Source: Solanum dulcamara
Lineage: Eukaryota; Streptophyta; Magnoliopsida; Solanales; Solanaceae
Length of the DNA: 64,000 nucleotides
Reading direction: 5' to 3'
Assembly (NCBI RefSeq): GCF_947179165.1
Contig: NC_077238.1
Location: 75,507,257-75,571,256, forward strand
A program made the translations under genes and the position numbers. Below, one piece after another: positions 45,203 through 54,815 of the stretch. The stretch's first letter is position 1. Each line of letters begins with the position of its first letter. The notes beneath the pieces are model-generated. The model made no database searches. It was not told the origin of the DNA and saw only the letters and a program-made list of their open reading frames with translations.

Positions 45203-46601
45203 ATGGCATCCTCACACTCTAAAGAATTCACACCCCTCGTCGACACTATGATGATGAAGAATATGACTCGTTTATGACTCAGGGGGAACGACTCTCTCTC
45301 TCTCCATCACCCACACTCCCATTCTCTCTTCCAAAATCACCATTGGTCAGTACTACATCACCACCGCTTTCCCTCATACCCCAAAAATCTGACTCTCTGA
45401 ACTATTCGTGGACATCTGAAGAACTAGAAACGTACGTTCCCCTCTCTCACTACTTCAAAACCCTCCTCTCTTGATGATGTCAAAGTTGACAGCGACAATG
45501 ACATAGTTCTAAACCCTAAATACACACGAACAGAGTCTGTTCCAATCCCTGGTACCAGGAAGAACAGTGTCATCAAACCACCGATTAAACCAAGATCCAG
45601 ACAATCTATGTCTTCCACACCCTCCCAATCTCTTCCCCCACATGTACCCTTCACTAGAAAAAGGGCTGCTGAAGCCCAACTGGAAGCAGAGAAACGCAGG
45701 GTTCGTGTTGCTAAGGGAAAGAAGAAAATTGGGGGTGATAGCCGATTGATGTTGACCAAGAGGATGAGTAAGAGGAAGTCTGCACTCCCCTGTTTGATTG
45801 ACTTTGTTTTCATAGGTGGGATCATCTGTCTAGGATCTTAAACCCAGTGTTGTATAAAGAAGAGGTGGTTGAGTTTTATGCTAATTTGAAGATATTTGAT
45901 GAGCTGGTGGTAAGTAGTAAGGTTAAGGGAGTTGAACTTGTGTTTGATCATGTCAAGTTTGGTGAATTTTAGTTGTTCCTTCAGAGGAGTTGGAAGAGTA
46001 CGTATGGAAACATGATGAGGATTGCTTGCTCACAAGCAAATTCTCATAAGGGGAAGAGAAGAGGGTAGCTAGGAATGCTCTTAAGGAGGAGATGTCTCCT
46101 GATCACAAACTCTTGCTTGAGATTGTGAATAAGGAGATACTACCATGGGGTGGGAGGAGACATGAGGCCAGAATTAGGGACATGGACATAATGAATGCTC
46201 TTGATTTGAATGAAAGGGTTAAATTCCCTACACTAATGATAAAACACATGGGAAAAGTGATATCTCCTAAAACTGGACCACATGGGTTGGCTTATGACTT
46301 CTTGTTAACTGAGGTATTTAAAAGTTTTAGGGTCCTATTGGGAAAAGGGATGGTAGGAACTAACAATGACAGAATCACTCCTTCAACATTGGAAGAATGT
46401 GATTGTACTTCAGCTCCCCTTCTCAAGAAGAAGAGTTCCAGCCCTATGACACAATCTTTTCTGGATTTAAAGGATGCCCTAAAGGAGATTGCTCAGTTGA
46501 AAGAAGAAAATGCAGGGTTAAGGGAGTGCTTGGTAGCTTCACAAGCTCAGGTTGACTCTCTCAAGACTGAAATGATTGATCAACAAAACAAACATGTGTA
46601 G
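45203..46601 (+). pseudogene. Sirevirus-type extra (env-like) ORF, broken
   Basis: Homologous in content and order to 62860-61154. An ATG at 45203 (MASSHSKEFTPLVD) shifts frame near 45245 to a serine/proline-rich stretch (45274-45474). A basic region follows (RKRAAEAQLEAEKRRVRVAK, about 45655-45715), then WDHL.NPVLYKEEVVEFYAN (about 45822-45885) and KIFDELVVSSKVKGVELVFD. A stop occurs near 45970. The last frame, 46092-46601, holds SPDHKLLLEIVNKEILPWGG, PHGLAYDFLLTEVF and a C-terminal coiled coil (LKEIAQLKEENAGLRECLVA). Such proteins follow pol in Maximus/SIRE-type copia elements; their role is unknown and the env comparison rests mainly on position. Confidence 0.7.
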
Positions 46602-47127
46602 AACATTCAGTCCTTGATGGATCTGCTTCTAAGACCCAAGTCCTCCTCCTGATCCCTCCTTGTCTCCCACTGATGTTTCCATAACCCCATCTATGTTTTA
46701 GTCACTCATTCCTAGTTCTCAATTTCAGACAATTTAAAGTTTTTTTGTAAATATTTTGGCTATTTTGTTTAGGGCCACATTGTGGCTTAACATTGTGCCT
46801 ACATGGAGTAGGTTGGATGCTTTACCTTCTCTGTTTGTTTTTTTTTGCTAATGGGATAGATGTTCCTGTTTCTAATCTATGCTTCCTCATGCTATGGGTC
46901 TGTTTATTGCATGTTACTTTTTTAATGATGTCAAAAGAGGGAAGATGCTTACTGATGTTGTGCTTACAAATGGAATCTGATTATGTGCTAATGCTTTGTT
47001 GATGCTTTACTATTGCTGATTATGTGCTGATGCGTACAAATGAACAAATGAATATTCAAACTCTGAATTTGCAAGTTGTTACAAGCTTTTGCTTTTTACA
47101 AAAATCTGGATGTATGTTTGCCATCTT
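46602..47127. other. Untranslated region between extra ORF and polypurine tract
   Basis: T-rich, with no supported coding region. Its place between the extra ORF stop and the PPT is that of a Sirevirus 3' untranslated region. Confidence 0.45.
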
Positions 47128-47142
47128 CAAAAAGGGGGAAAT
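47128..47142 (+). other. Polypurine tract (Sirevirus type)
   Basis: CAAAAAGGGGGAAAT directly precedes a TGAAG LTR start. The tract AAGGGGGA before the 3' LTR is typical of Sireviruses. Confidence 0.7.
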
Positions 47143-47691
47143 TGAAGAGTAGAAGGCATAGGTGTCACACAAAGTTTTGGTGAGGAAAAGTCTATTTTTG
47201 GTAAATCTGACAAAACAAGGAAACAATATTGGTATCCAACTAGGAAATGATTATTTCCTCCTATCAGAGTTTGTGTCCAACTAGGAGAAGTTTGTCGAGA
47301 TCCTGCATCTATATAAGGCATGAAGTTGGACGAGGTCGATACTCTTTGCATGCATAAAGATTCAATTGTGTTCAAAGGCATTAAGCAAATCAAGCAAAGT
47401 TGTTCTTCAAAGAAAGTAGAGTTAGGTTGTTTTATTCTTGTTTGAGAGTTCTTTGTGACAAGGAGTGAGTTTGACTTCTTGTGGGAATTGTGATTCTTAT
47501 AAACAATTCATAAAACTGAGTTTTCAGTAAATTGAAGATGTGGCTGTTACTCCTTTTGCTAGGAGGTTTTCCACAAGAAAATCATTGTATTCTTTATTTA
47601 GTTTTTTGTTTTTTATTGAAACATCGCAGTAAGAACCTGATTCCTAAGATAGTTGAGGGTATCAACTCTCTTTAAGAAATTTTGTCAGACA
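47143..47691 (+). mobile_element. Putative 3' LTR of the Sirevirus remnant
   Basis: Starts TGAAGAGTAGAAGG after the PPT, has CTATATAAGGC (about 47310) as a TATA-type motif, and ends near GTCAGACA. The end is uncertain because no partner LTR is present to compare with. Confidence 0.5.
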
Positions 47692-47936
47692 CCACCATTA
47701 AATCCAAATTACTAAGGAAATGGAGTAGCATGAATGAAAAACTAAGTCAAATTTTCTATCAAGATGAACCTTTGATGATCTTGCAAACGACTCGGCTTGC
47801 AGCTCAGCACGTTCACTCTAACGTTAGGTAAGTGAAGTGGTCATGTTAGACAAAAGCAAATAACACTTTTAAGCTAAAGAAAATGACTATGCAAATCTTA
47901 ACACCTGTAAATCCACACAAAATGTCCAACTCTTAC

Positions 47937-47983
47937 CTGGAGGAGTTCAAGTAGTTTGCTCACGATTGTTCCCGAGAGAGGTT
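47937..47983 (-). pseudogene. Exon-like sequence, distal half, split by the copia insertion
   Basis: On minus this continues the reading of 53257-53216 (ESCSSC, then EPLSGTIVSKLLELLQ) and ends at a consensus donor (CTCCAG then GTAAGAG). The two halves together make an 89-bp exon bounded by TTTCAG and GTAAGA. The leucine-rich helix-like content would suit a HEAT/ARM-type repeat protein, but the gene is not recognised. Confidence 0.45.
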
Positions 47984-47988
47984 CTACG

Positions 47989-48506
47989 TGAAAGTCAAGA
48001 ATGGCTGCCAATCAAATGAAAGTCAAGAATGGCTGCCAATCAAGAATGGCTGCCAATCTGAAATGAAAAGAATGAAAGTCAAGAATGGCTGCCAATCAAG
48101 AATGGCTGCCAATCTGCAATGAAAAGAATGAAAGTCAAGAATGGCTGCAAGCAGAAAAATGTATACGCGTTTTCATCCTCCTATAAATAGAGGGCTTCCT
48201 GCCCTCATTTATATCATCCCAGAAAGAGAGAGTAAAAATACAAAGAGAGTTATACACCAAGATAAATATTTTAGTCTTGAGTGTCTTCTTTAGTAGTTGT
48301 TCCTTTTACAAGAGAGAAGTGTTTATTGTTGTTTTCTCCTTGTATTTGAGAGCTGTGTACTCCATATTTTATAGTGAGGTCCTTCTACCCCGTGGTTTTT
48401 CCCTTCTATAATTTAGAGGGGTTTCCACGTAAAATTCTCGTGTCCAATTTATTTTTATTATTTTCATCATATCAAACTTTAGTTGTGGTGCTTCCTCCCC
48501 CCAACA
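47989..48506 (+). mobile_element. 5' LTR of the intact copia element
   Basis: Begins TGAAAGTCAAGAATGG and ends CCCCCAACA. The first 180 or so bp are nested tandem repeats of GTCAAGAATGGCTGCCAAT, a possible promoter-strength region. CTATAAATAG at 48181 is the TATA box, so R should begin near 48210. Confidence 0.96.
48182..48189 (+). promoter_or_regulatory. TATA box of the copia LTR
   Basis: TATAAATA, followed by AGGGCTTCC. The same box lies at 52892-52899 in the 3' LTR. Confidence 0.75.
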
Positions 48507-48507
48507 G

Positions 48508-48520
48508 TGGTATCAGAGCC
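48508..48520 (+). other. Primer binding site (initiator-Met tRNA)
   Basis: TGGTATCAGAGCC, one base after the 5' LTR. Confidence 0.95.
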
Positions 48521-48686
48521 CTCGGTTATTCTGTCTATTTTATGCGAAGATACTATCTGTGAATAGTAACTTTTCGTGAATAGTAAAATTCGGTGAATAG
48601 TACTATTCACGTGAATAGTAAATTTCGGTGATGGTACAGTTTGTCACGACTGTTCGCAAAAATATTCAGAAACGATCTAGAAGGGT

Positions 48687-49274
48687 GTGAAGCAAATAAC
48701 AATATCGAGTACAACAAAGTTTGATGTTGAAAAATTCAATGGGACTAATTTCTCATTGTGGAAAATGAAAATAAAAGCGATATTGAGAAAAGACAATTGC
48801 TTAGCTGCAATTGATGGCAGACCCACAGACTTTGTTGATGACAGCAAGTGGAACGACATAGACAGCAACACAGTTGCTGATCTACACTTGGCACTAGCTG
48901 ATCAAGTGTTGTCTAGTGTAGCGGAAAAGCGGACGGCGAAGGAAATATGGGATACCCTTACAGGGTTGTATGAGGCCAAGTCTTTGCATAATAAAATCTT
49001 CTTAAAAAGAAGATTGTATACTCTTCGAATGGCAGAGTCCATGTCAGTTACTGAACATATCAATACTTTGAATACTCTGTTTTCGCAACTTACAACAATG
49101 GGTTGCAAAATAGAGTGGACTGAACGTGCGGAGCTTCTATTTCAAAGTCTGCCTGACTCGTATGATCAACTCATCATCAACCTGACGAACAATACAGACA
49201 GTCTAGTTTTCGATGAAATTGCAGCTGCTGTCTTGGAAGAAGAAAATCGGCACAAAAATAAGGAAGACAGATAA
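48687..49274 (+). CDS. gag: Ty1/copia Gag (first 195 codons, ending at an in-frame TAA)
   Basis: Capsid part of the polyprotein, which assembles the cytoplasmic virus-like particle. It begins MKQITISSTTKFDVEKFNGT. The copia gag core follows: LWKMKIKAILRKDN (about residues 26-39), KEIWDTLTGLYEAKSLHNK (about 86-104) and TTMGCKIEWTERAELLFQSL. It ends in a charged stretch (EEENRHKNKEDR). The TAA at 49272-49274 is in the same frame as the 49299 start of pol (612 bases apart, divisible by three). So gag and pol were one frame and a nonsense change, or a read-through stop, separates them. The minus-strand relative is deleted over this point and cannot be compared. Confidence 0.92.
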   Translation: MKQITISSTTKFDVEKFNGTNFSLWKMKIKAILRKDNCLAAIDGRPTDFVDDSKWNDIDSNTVADLHLALADQVLSSVAEKRTAKEIWDTLTGLYEAKSLHNKIFLKRRLYTLRMAESMSVTEHINTLNTLFSQLTTMGCKIEWTERAELLFQSLPDSYDQLIINLTNNTDSLVFDEIAAAVLEEENRHKNKEDR

Positions 49275-49298
49275 GCAAGTTCGCAGCAAGCTGAAGCT

Positions 49299-52200
49299 TT
49301 GATGATGGTGAGAGGAAGACCAACGGAACGTGGCCCCAGTGGGAGTCACAATCATGGTAGATCTCAATCAAGGAGTAAGAAGAATATCAAGTGCTACAAC
49401 TGTGGCAAGAAAGGGCACTTCAAGAAAGATTATCGGTTCAAGAAGAAGAGTGAACACCCTGAGCCATCAAATGCTCAAGGGAATGTTGCATGTACCTCGG
49501 ATGATGGCGATATTTTATGCAGTGAGGCAATATCAAATAATGAAGGCAGAAAACGTTTTGCTGATGTCTGGATCATGGACACAGGAGCAACATGGCACAT
49601 GACTTCCAGGAGAGAATGGTTCCATCAATATAATCCTATCTCAGGAGGATCTGTGTTCATGGGAAACGATCATGCTTTGGATGTTATTGGTATTGGGTCC
49701 ATCAAAATAAAGATGTATGATGGCACGGTTCGCACCATCCAGGAGGTACGACATGTAAAAGACTTGAAGAAGAATCTATTGTCTTTAGGACAACTAGATG
49801 ATAATGGATGTTCATATAAGACTCAGGGTGGAGTCATGAGAATATCCAAAGGAGCGCTTGTAGTGATGAAAGCAGAAAAACTTGCTGCAAATCTATATGT
49901 GCTTAAAGGTGAAACACACCAAGAAGGAGAAGCATCAACCGCGTCAGCAAGTTCACTTGAAGAATCAACGATGATGTGGCATCGTAAACTTGGCCATATG
50001 TCGGAACGAGGTTTGAAGATTCTTGCTGAGCAAAAACTTCTTCCAGGGCTCAAAAAGGTTTCACTACCCTTTTGTGAGCATTGTGTTACCAGTAAGCAAA
50101 ATAGACTGAAGTTTAGCAGTTCCTCTGCTAAAAGCAAGGAAATACTAGATCTGGTTCACTCTGATGTCTGGCAAGCACCGATAGAGTCTCTAGGAGGAGC
50201 GAAATATTTCGTGTCATTTATCGACAATTACTCCAGGAGAAGTTGGGTGTATCCAATCAAGAGGAAGGCAGATGTTTTTTCAGTTTTCAAAGAATTCAAA
50301 GCGCGGGTGGAACTTGAATCTGAGAAAAAGATCAAGTGTTTGAGGACAGATAATGGAGGAGAATACACTGGTGATGAATTTAATAACTTCTGTAAACAAG
50401 AAGGTATTAAACGGCAGTTCACGGTGTCATATACTCCACAACAAAATGGAGTAGCAGAGCGGATGAACAGAACCTTGTTGGAACGGACAAGAGCTATGTT
50501 GGCAACTGCAGGGTTGGAAAAACCATTCTGGGCAGAAGCAGTCAAAACCGTCTGTTATGTGATCAATCGGTCACCATCAACCGCAATTGATCTGAAAACG
50601 CCAATGGAGATGTGGACAGGAAAACCAGCTGATTATTCTCGCTTACATATGTTCGGAAGTCCTGCTTATGTTATGTACAACACCCAAGAAAAATCAAAGT
50701 TGGATCCAAAATCCAGGGAATGCATTTTCTTAGGGTATGCTGATGGAGTCAAGGGGTATCGCTTGTGGGATCCCACAGCCCGCAAGGTGGTAATCAGCAG
50801 GGATGTTGTATTTGTTGAAAACAAGATACAAGCAAAAGAAGGTAGCACTTCAAAAGAAAAATCAGAGACTACTACAGTTGAAGTTGAAGAAATAGAAGAA
50901 GTTCCAGTTTCTTCTGAAGCAGCACCAGAGCAAGAAGAACAAGAGCAAGCTGAGATCGAAACTCCAGGAGTTCGACGGTCAACTAGGGAGAGAAGAGAAC
51001 CAGCTTGGCACTCAGATTATTCTATGGAGAGTAATATTGCATACTGTCTACTAACAGAAGATGGAGAGCCTTCAACTTTTCACGAGGCTATGAAAGGCCA
51101 AGAATCATCTCTGTGGGTGGCAACAATGCAAGAAGAAATTGAAGCTCTTCATAAAAATAAAACATGGGATCTTGTTCAATTACCACAAGGAAGGAAGGCC
51201 ATTGGAAACAAATGGGTCTACAAGATCAAATGCAATGGTAATGACCAAGTGGAGAGGTATCGTGCAAGATTGGTGGTGAAAGGATTCGCTCAGAAAGAAG
51301 GTATCGACTTCAATGAGATATTTTCTCCAGTGGTTCGACTCACAACAATTCGAGTGGTCCTGGCGATGTGTGCTACATTTGACTTGTACTTGGAGCAGTT
51401 AGATGTCAAAACTGCATTTCTTCATGGAGAGCTTGAAGAAGAAATTTATATGCTCCAACCAGAAGGTTTTGAAGAACATGGAAAAGAGAACTTGGTTTGC
51501 AGGTTGAACAAATCTCTATACGGTCTCAAACAGGCGCCGAGATGTTGGTATAAGAGATTTGATTCCTTCATTATATGCCTTGGATACAACAGACATAGTT
51601 CAGATCCTTGTGTTTATTACAAGAGATTTGGTGATGAAGATTTTGTTATTTTGCTGTTGTATGTTGACGATATGTTGGTAGTAGGCCCCAACAAAGATCG
51701 TCTCACAAATTTAAAGGCACAGTTGGCTAGGGAGTTTGAAATGAAGGACTTGGGACCAGCAAACAAGATTCTAGGGATGCAAATTCACCGAGACAGAAAT
51801 AATAGGAAGATTTGGCTTTCTCAAAAGAACTACTTGAAGAAAATCTTGAGACGCTTCAAGATGCAAGACTGTAAGTCAATTTCTACCCCACTTCCTATTA
51901 ATTTCAAGTTATCCTCAAGTATGAGTCCTAGCAATGAAGCAGAGAGGATGGAGATGTCTCGAGTACCGTATGCATCAGCAGTGGGAAGTTTAATGTTTGC
52001 CATGGTATGTACAAGACCTGACATTGCACAAGCAGTGGGAGTGGTTAGTCGATACATGGCTAATCCTGGTAGAGAGCATTGGAATACTGTTAAGAGGATC
52101 CTAAGATACATCAAGGGTACCTCAGATGTTACAATGTGTTATGGAGGATCAGACTTTACTGTTAAAGGTTATGTTGATTCAGATTATGCAGGTGATCTTG

Positions 52201-52625
52201 ATAAAAGCAAGTCCACCACAGGTTATGTGTTTACTCTTGCTGGAGGAGCTGTAAGCTGGGTTTCAAAACTGCAGTCTATCGTGGCTACATCTACGACGGA
52301 AGCAGAATATGTAGCAGCTACACAAGCTAGCAAAGAGGCAATATGGATGCAAATGTTATTGGAGGAACTCGGGCACAAACAAGAGAAGATTGCTCTATTT
52401 TGTGACAGTCAGAGCGCTTTGCATCTTGCAAAGAATCCAGCATTTCATTCAAGGACAAAGCACATACGAGTTCAGTATCACTTTGTTCGTGAGAAGGTGG
52501 AAGAAGGCAGTGTGGATATTCAGAAAATTCACACTAATGACAACCTGGCAGATATGTTTACGAAGCCGATCAACAGTAACAAGTTCATATGGTGTCGATC
52601 TTCTATTGACCTAGCAGAAACGTAA
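49299..52625 (+). CDS. pol: Ty1/copia Pol polyprotein (nucleocapsid, protease, integrase, RT, RNase H), 1108 codons
   Basis: Open throughout. Residues 32-45 are a zinc knuckle with Cys32, Cys35 and His40, but the fourth ligand is Tyr45 instead of Cys. The protease motif DTGA is at 94-97. GAG-pre-integrase and the integrase HHCC zinc site use His228, His233, Cys259 and Cys262. The integrase catalytic triad is Asp289, Asp351 and Glu387 (D-61-D-35-E). RT carries RLVVKGFAQKEGIDF (657-671), LDVKTAFLHG (701-710) and the YVDD active site at 788-791. RNase H has Asp960, Glu1003 and Asp1036. Domain order integrase before RT is copia-specific. Pol would be translated only by read-through of the upstream TAA or by starting at an internal ATG such as 49299. 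All catalytic residues look intact, so it may still supply enzymes in trans if expressed. Confidence 0.96.
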   Translation: MMMVRGRPTERGPSGSHNHGRSQSRSKKNIKCYNCGKKGHFKKDYRFKKKSEHPEPSNAQGNVACTSDDGDILCSEAISNNEGRKRFADVWIMDTGATWHMTSRREWFHQYNPISGGSVFMGNDHALDVIGIGSIKIKMYDGTVRTIQEVRHVKDLKKNLLSLGQLDDNGCSYKTQGGVMRISKGALVVMKAEKLAANLYVLKGETHQEGEASTASASSLEESTMMWHRKLGHMSERGLKILAEQKLLPGLKKVSLPFCEHCVTSKQNRLKFSSSSAKSKEILDLVHSDVWQAPIESLGGAKYFVSFIDNYSRRSWVYPIKRKADVFSVFKEFKARVELESEKKIKCLRTDNGGEYTGDEFNNFCKQEGIKRQFTVSYTPQQNGVAERMNRTLLERTRAMLATAGLEKPFWAEAVKTVCYVINRSPSTAIDLKTPMEMWTGKPADYSRLHMFGSPAYVMYNTQEKSKLDPKSRECIFLGYADGVKGYRLWDPTARKVVISRDVVFVENKIQAKEGSTSKEKSETTTVEVEEIEEVPVSSEAAPEQEEQEQAEIETPGVRRSTRERREPAWHSDYSMESNIAYCLLTEDGEPSTFHEAMKGQESSLWVATMQEEIEALHKNKTWDLVQLPQGRKAIGNKWVYKIKCNGNDQVERYRARLVVKGFAQKEGIDFNEIFSPVVRLTTIRVVLAMCATFDLYLEQLDVKTAFLHGELEEEIYMLQPEGFEEHGKENLVCRLNKSLYGLKQAPRCWYKRFDSFIICLGYNRHSSDPCVYYKRFGDEDFVILLLYVDDMLVVGPNKDRLTNLKAQLAREFEMKDLGPANKILGMQIHRDRNNRKIWLSQKNYLKKILRRFKMQDCKSISTPLPINFKLSSSMSPSNEAERMEMSRVPYASAVGSLMFAMVCTRPDIAQAVGVVSRYMANPGREHWNTVKRILRYIKGTSDVTMCYGGSDFTVKGYVDSDYAGDLDKSKSTTGYVFTLAGGAVSWVSKLQSIVATSTTEAEYVAATQASKEAIWMQMLLEELGHKQEKIALFCDSQSALHLAKNPAFHSRTKHIRVQYHFVREKVEEGSVDIQKIHTNDNLADMFTKPINSNKFIWCRSSIDLAET

Positions 52626-52687
52626 CATTGTAGTAGTTGGGTAGAAAGGATGGTGTGAAAACTTAATTGATTCTCAATTAAATCTTC

Positions 52688-52698
52688 AAGTGGGAGAA
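52688..52698 (+). other. Polypurine tract
   Basis: AAGTGGGAGAA directly before the 3' LTR. Confidence 0.9.
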
Positions 52699-53215
52699 TG
52701 AAAGTCAAGAATGGCTGCCAATCAAATGAAAGTCAAGAATGGCTGCCAATCAAGAATGGCTGCCAATCTGAAATGAAAAGAATGAAAGTCAAGAATGGCT
52801 GCCAATCAAGAATGGCTGCCAATCTGCAATGAAAAGAATGAAAGTCAAGAATGGCTGCAAGCAGAAAAATGTATACGCGTTTTCATCCTCCTATAAATAG
52901 AGGGCTTCCTGCCCTCATTTATATCATCCCAGAAAGAGAAAGTAAGAATACAAAGAGAGTTATACACCAAGATAAATATTTTAGTCTTGAGTGTCTTCTT
53001 TAGTAGTTGTTCCTTTTACAAGAGAGAAGTGTTTATTGTTGTTTTCTCCTTGTATTTGAGAGCTGTGTACTCCATATTTTATAGTGAGGTCCTTCTACCC
53101 CGTGGTTTTTCCCTTCTATAATTTAGAGGGGTTTCCACGTAAAATTCTCGTGTCCAATTTATTTTCATTATTTTCATCATATCAAACTTTAGTTGTGGTG
53201 CTTCCTCCCCAAACA
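52699..53215 (+). mobile_element. 3' LTR of the intact copia element
   Basis: Same length, repeats and TATA box as the 5' LTR. The differences seen are two adjacent transitions near 52941-52947, one near 53166, and a changed C-run/A-run close to the end (CCCCAAACA). Confidence 0.96.
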
Positions 53216-53257
53216 CTACGATGCATGAACTGCAACTCTCACAAAGAGAACGCATCG
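53216..53257 (-). pseudogene. Exon-like sequence, proximal half, split by the copia insertion
   Basis: On minus it follows a GCTGTTTCAG acceptor and reads toward the copia. The matching second half is at 47937-47983. Joined in phase zero to the exon at 53415-53618 it hits a stop in the CTACG target sequence, so either the phase differs or the gene was already broken. Confidence 0.45.
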
Positions 53258-53414
53258 CTGAAACAGCAACAATCTATGAAAATAATAAAGCAATTAGATT
53301 TCATTAACATAAATAATATGAAATGTGAGTTTTAAGTAACTTAAACAAGGAAAATGCCATTAAATATTGAATCTGACAAGGAAAGAAATGAAAAGTTTTA
53401 TCATTATTTGTCAC

Positions 53415-53618
53415 CTGTTTGAGGGGCTTCCTGTCATCTAGAATTGCCAGATATAGCCAAGTGATAAGAACGTTAGAGTGTTGATCTAGCTTCTGTGGAG
53501 GTAAATCTGTACTCATACTTTTTACCCTTTTGATAGTAGCAAAATGAACCTCAGGAGAGGGATCTGTCATTGATCTCCTGATCATTTTCATCAGTTCAGC
53601 TAGATTATCACTTAGGGG
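53415..53618 (-). pseudogene. Exon-like sequence of an unrecognised gene (68 codons)
   Basis: On minus, bounded by TTATTCTCAG and CAG/GTGACA, exactly 204 bp and open in one frame: PLSDNLAELMKMIRRSMTDP, then PSPEVHFATIKRVKSMSTDL and ITWLYLAILDDRKPLKQ. Helical, repeat-like content would suit a HEAT/ARM-type protein. I do not recognise the gene. Its neighbours on minus (53940-53820 before it, 53257 after it) look like further exons. Confidence 0.5.
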
Positions 53619-53819
53619 CTGAGAATAACAACAGTCTTAGGTGAAAAGACCCCAAAAAAACTATGCAAATACCCAAGAGAGGATTTTTTCATATACCTTT
53701 GCACATCCTTTTGCAGTGACACCAATGATTGTAACTGCTACATATCGCTCGCACCAATATGATGAATGGAATATTTTTTGATATTTTGTTCCGCATATGA
53801 GTGAAATGGAACATGTTAT

Positions 53820-53946
53820 CCCTTACAATTAAAATTTTGGAGATATACTTTTCTTCGACACGACAGATAGTCGATCCATCCGGGGTAAATGAAATCATCT
53901 TAATTAACTCAGAACACAACCTTCGTAGAATAGTCCTGTCTACCCT
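53820..53946 (-). pseudogene. Exon-like sequence of the same unrecognised gene
   Basis: The minus reading LQRVDRTILRRLCSELIKMI then TPDGSTICRVEEKYISKIL ends near a possible donor. A diverged partial copy is at 39495-39580. Directly upstream on minus it is joined to a MITE-like insertion. Confidence 0.45.
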
Positions 53947-54155
53947 TTGTAGCAGTGGCGGAACCACATACACTTGAAGGGGGTTGGTTGTCAAAAAATT
54001 ACAATGTGTAGCTAGATAAATTTTTTATATATATATATATTATATTGACGCTTTTTAATTTCTACAACATTTAGTTTCTTGATTTCTACAACATTTAGTT
54101 TCTTTATATTCTGACACTCCTTAGTCGAAATTCTGGCTCTGCCACTGTTTAGTAG
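53947..54155. mobile_element. Small MITE/SINE-like element with CAGTGGC ends
   Basis: The left end CAGTGGCGGAACCA and the reverse complement of the right end (CAGTGGCAGAGCCAGAATTT) are inverted repeats of about 14 bp. Flanks TTTGTAG and TTTAGTAG resemble an imperfect duplication. The interior has two copies of ATTTCTACAACATTTAGTTT. The ends resemble those of the 42559-43647 element. Confidence 0.55.
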
Positions 54156-54159
54156 GGAT

Positions 54160-54378
54160 GCGTCAGAGATGCTATTTTCCACATATTTTTGCAAATCTCC
54201 TTGGGTTTTGTTGTTTCAGAATTTGAAGAATTGACGTTTTGATGAATCCCTTGTTGCTTTGTGTACTCCACACACGGCTAGAATGATGGGGAAATTGGAG
54301 AAGATTGTGTAGAAGATTTACACAAGTGTCTCTGTCTTTTTCAGTTATATCCCCAGAATGTAGAACCAGATAACACAA
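54160..54378 (-). pseudogene. Exon-like sequence, unrecognised
   Basis: Minus-strand frame of 68 codons with VLHSGDITEKDRDTCVNLLH and NLLQFPHHSSRVWSTQ. It could be the next upstream exon or 5' untranslated region of the gene at 53216-53946. Weak evidence; no motif recognised. Confidence 0.25.
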
Positions 54379-54429
54379 ATTGAAACACAGCTCATCTGGG
54401 TCGACGGCGGTTCAATATCTTTAAATAGG

Positions 54430-54815
54430 AGGCATCCGTCTTAGGCCCCCAAATTTAGGGCCTATTTTTCAATAATAATAATAATATTATAAGTTTATTT
54501 TAAAGAAAAAATTATTTGTGTCTTTTAATTTATTTATCTTACTTTTTCTTAGTTCATTTCGAAACATTAAAGAATATTTTTTTTTGTCAATTTTTAAATT
54601 TAACTTTCCACCTAACATGTTTAAGTCTACAAGATTAAAAGACATCTTGGTGTGTGTATATATATAATGAATGGAGTACTATTTAGAAAAGTAAATGTTT
54701 TCATTAAAAGAAATATCTTCGCATCTCAATGAACTAAAAGAATATATTTTAAATATATATTTTAAAAAATTTAAAAATTTAAGGCCTCCAATTTTTATTT
54801 TGACGCCACTGATGA
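54430..54815. mobile_element. AT-rich MITE-like element
   Basis: The left part CTTAGGCCCCCAAATTTAGG and the right part AAGGCCTCCAATTTTTATTTTG then GACGCCACTGA look like inverted termini around an AT-rich core with no frame. Exact ends and target duplication are not clear. Confidence 0.35.

Larger units (their letters stand above)
47989..53215 (+). mobile_element. Nearly intact Ty1/copia retrotransposon, TSD CTACG
   Basis: Complete 5.2-kb element: 5' LTR, PBS, gag, pol, PPT and 3' LTR, flanked by CTACG (47984-47988 and 53216-53220). The LTRs (518 and 517 bp) differ at about five positions, counted by eye, which is about 1% and implies a recent insertion. The reading frame is broken only by one TAA at the gag-pol boundary region. 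The minus-strand element at 21123-27059 is an older relative. Confidence 0.97.

Noticed and set aside
47989..48170. Separate minisatellite locus
   Set aside because: The repeats are part of the copia LTR and recur identically in the 3' LTR.
50228..50545. Minus-strand frames within the intact copia pol (also 49823-50137 and 51830-52114)
   Set aside because: Shadows of the pol frame with no independent motif.
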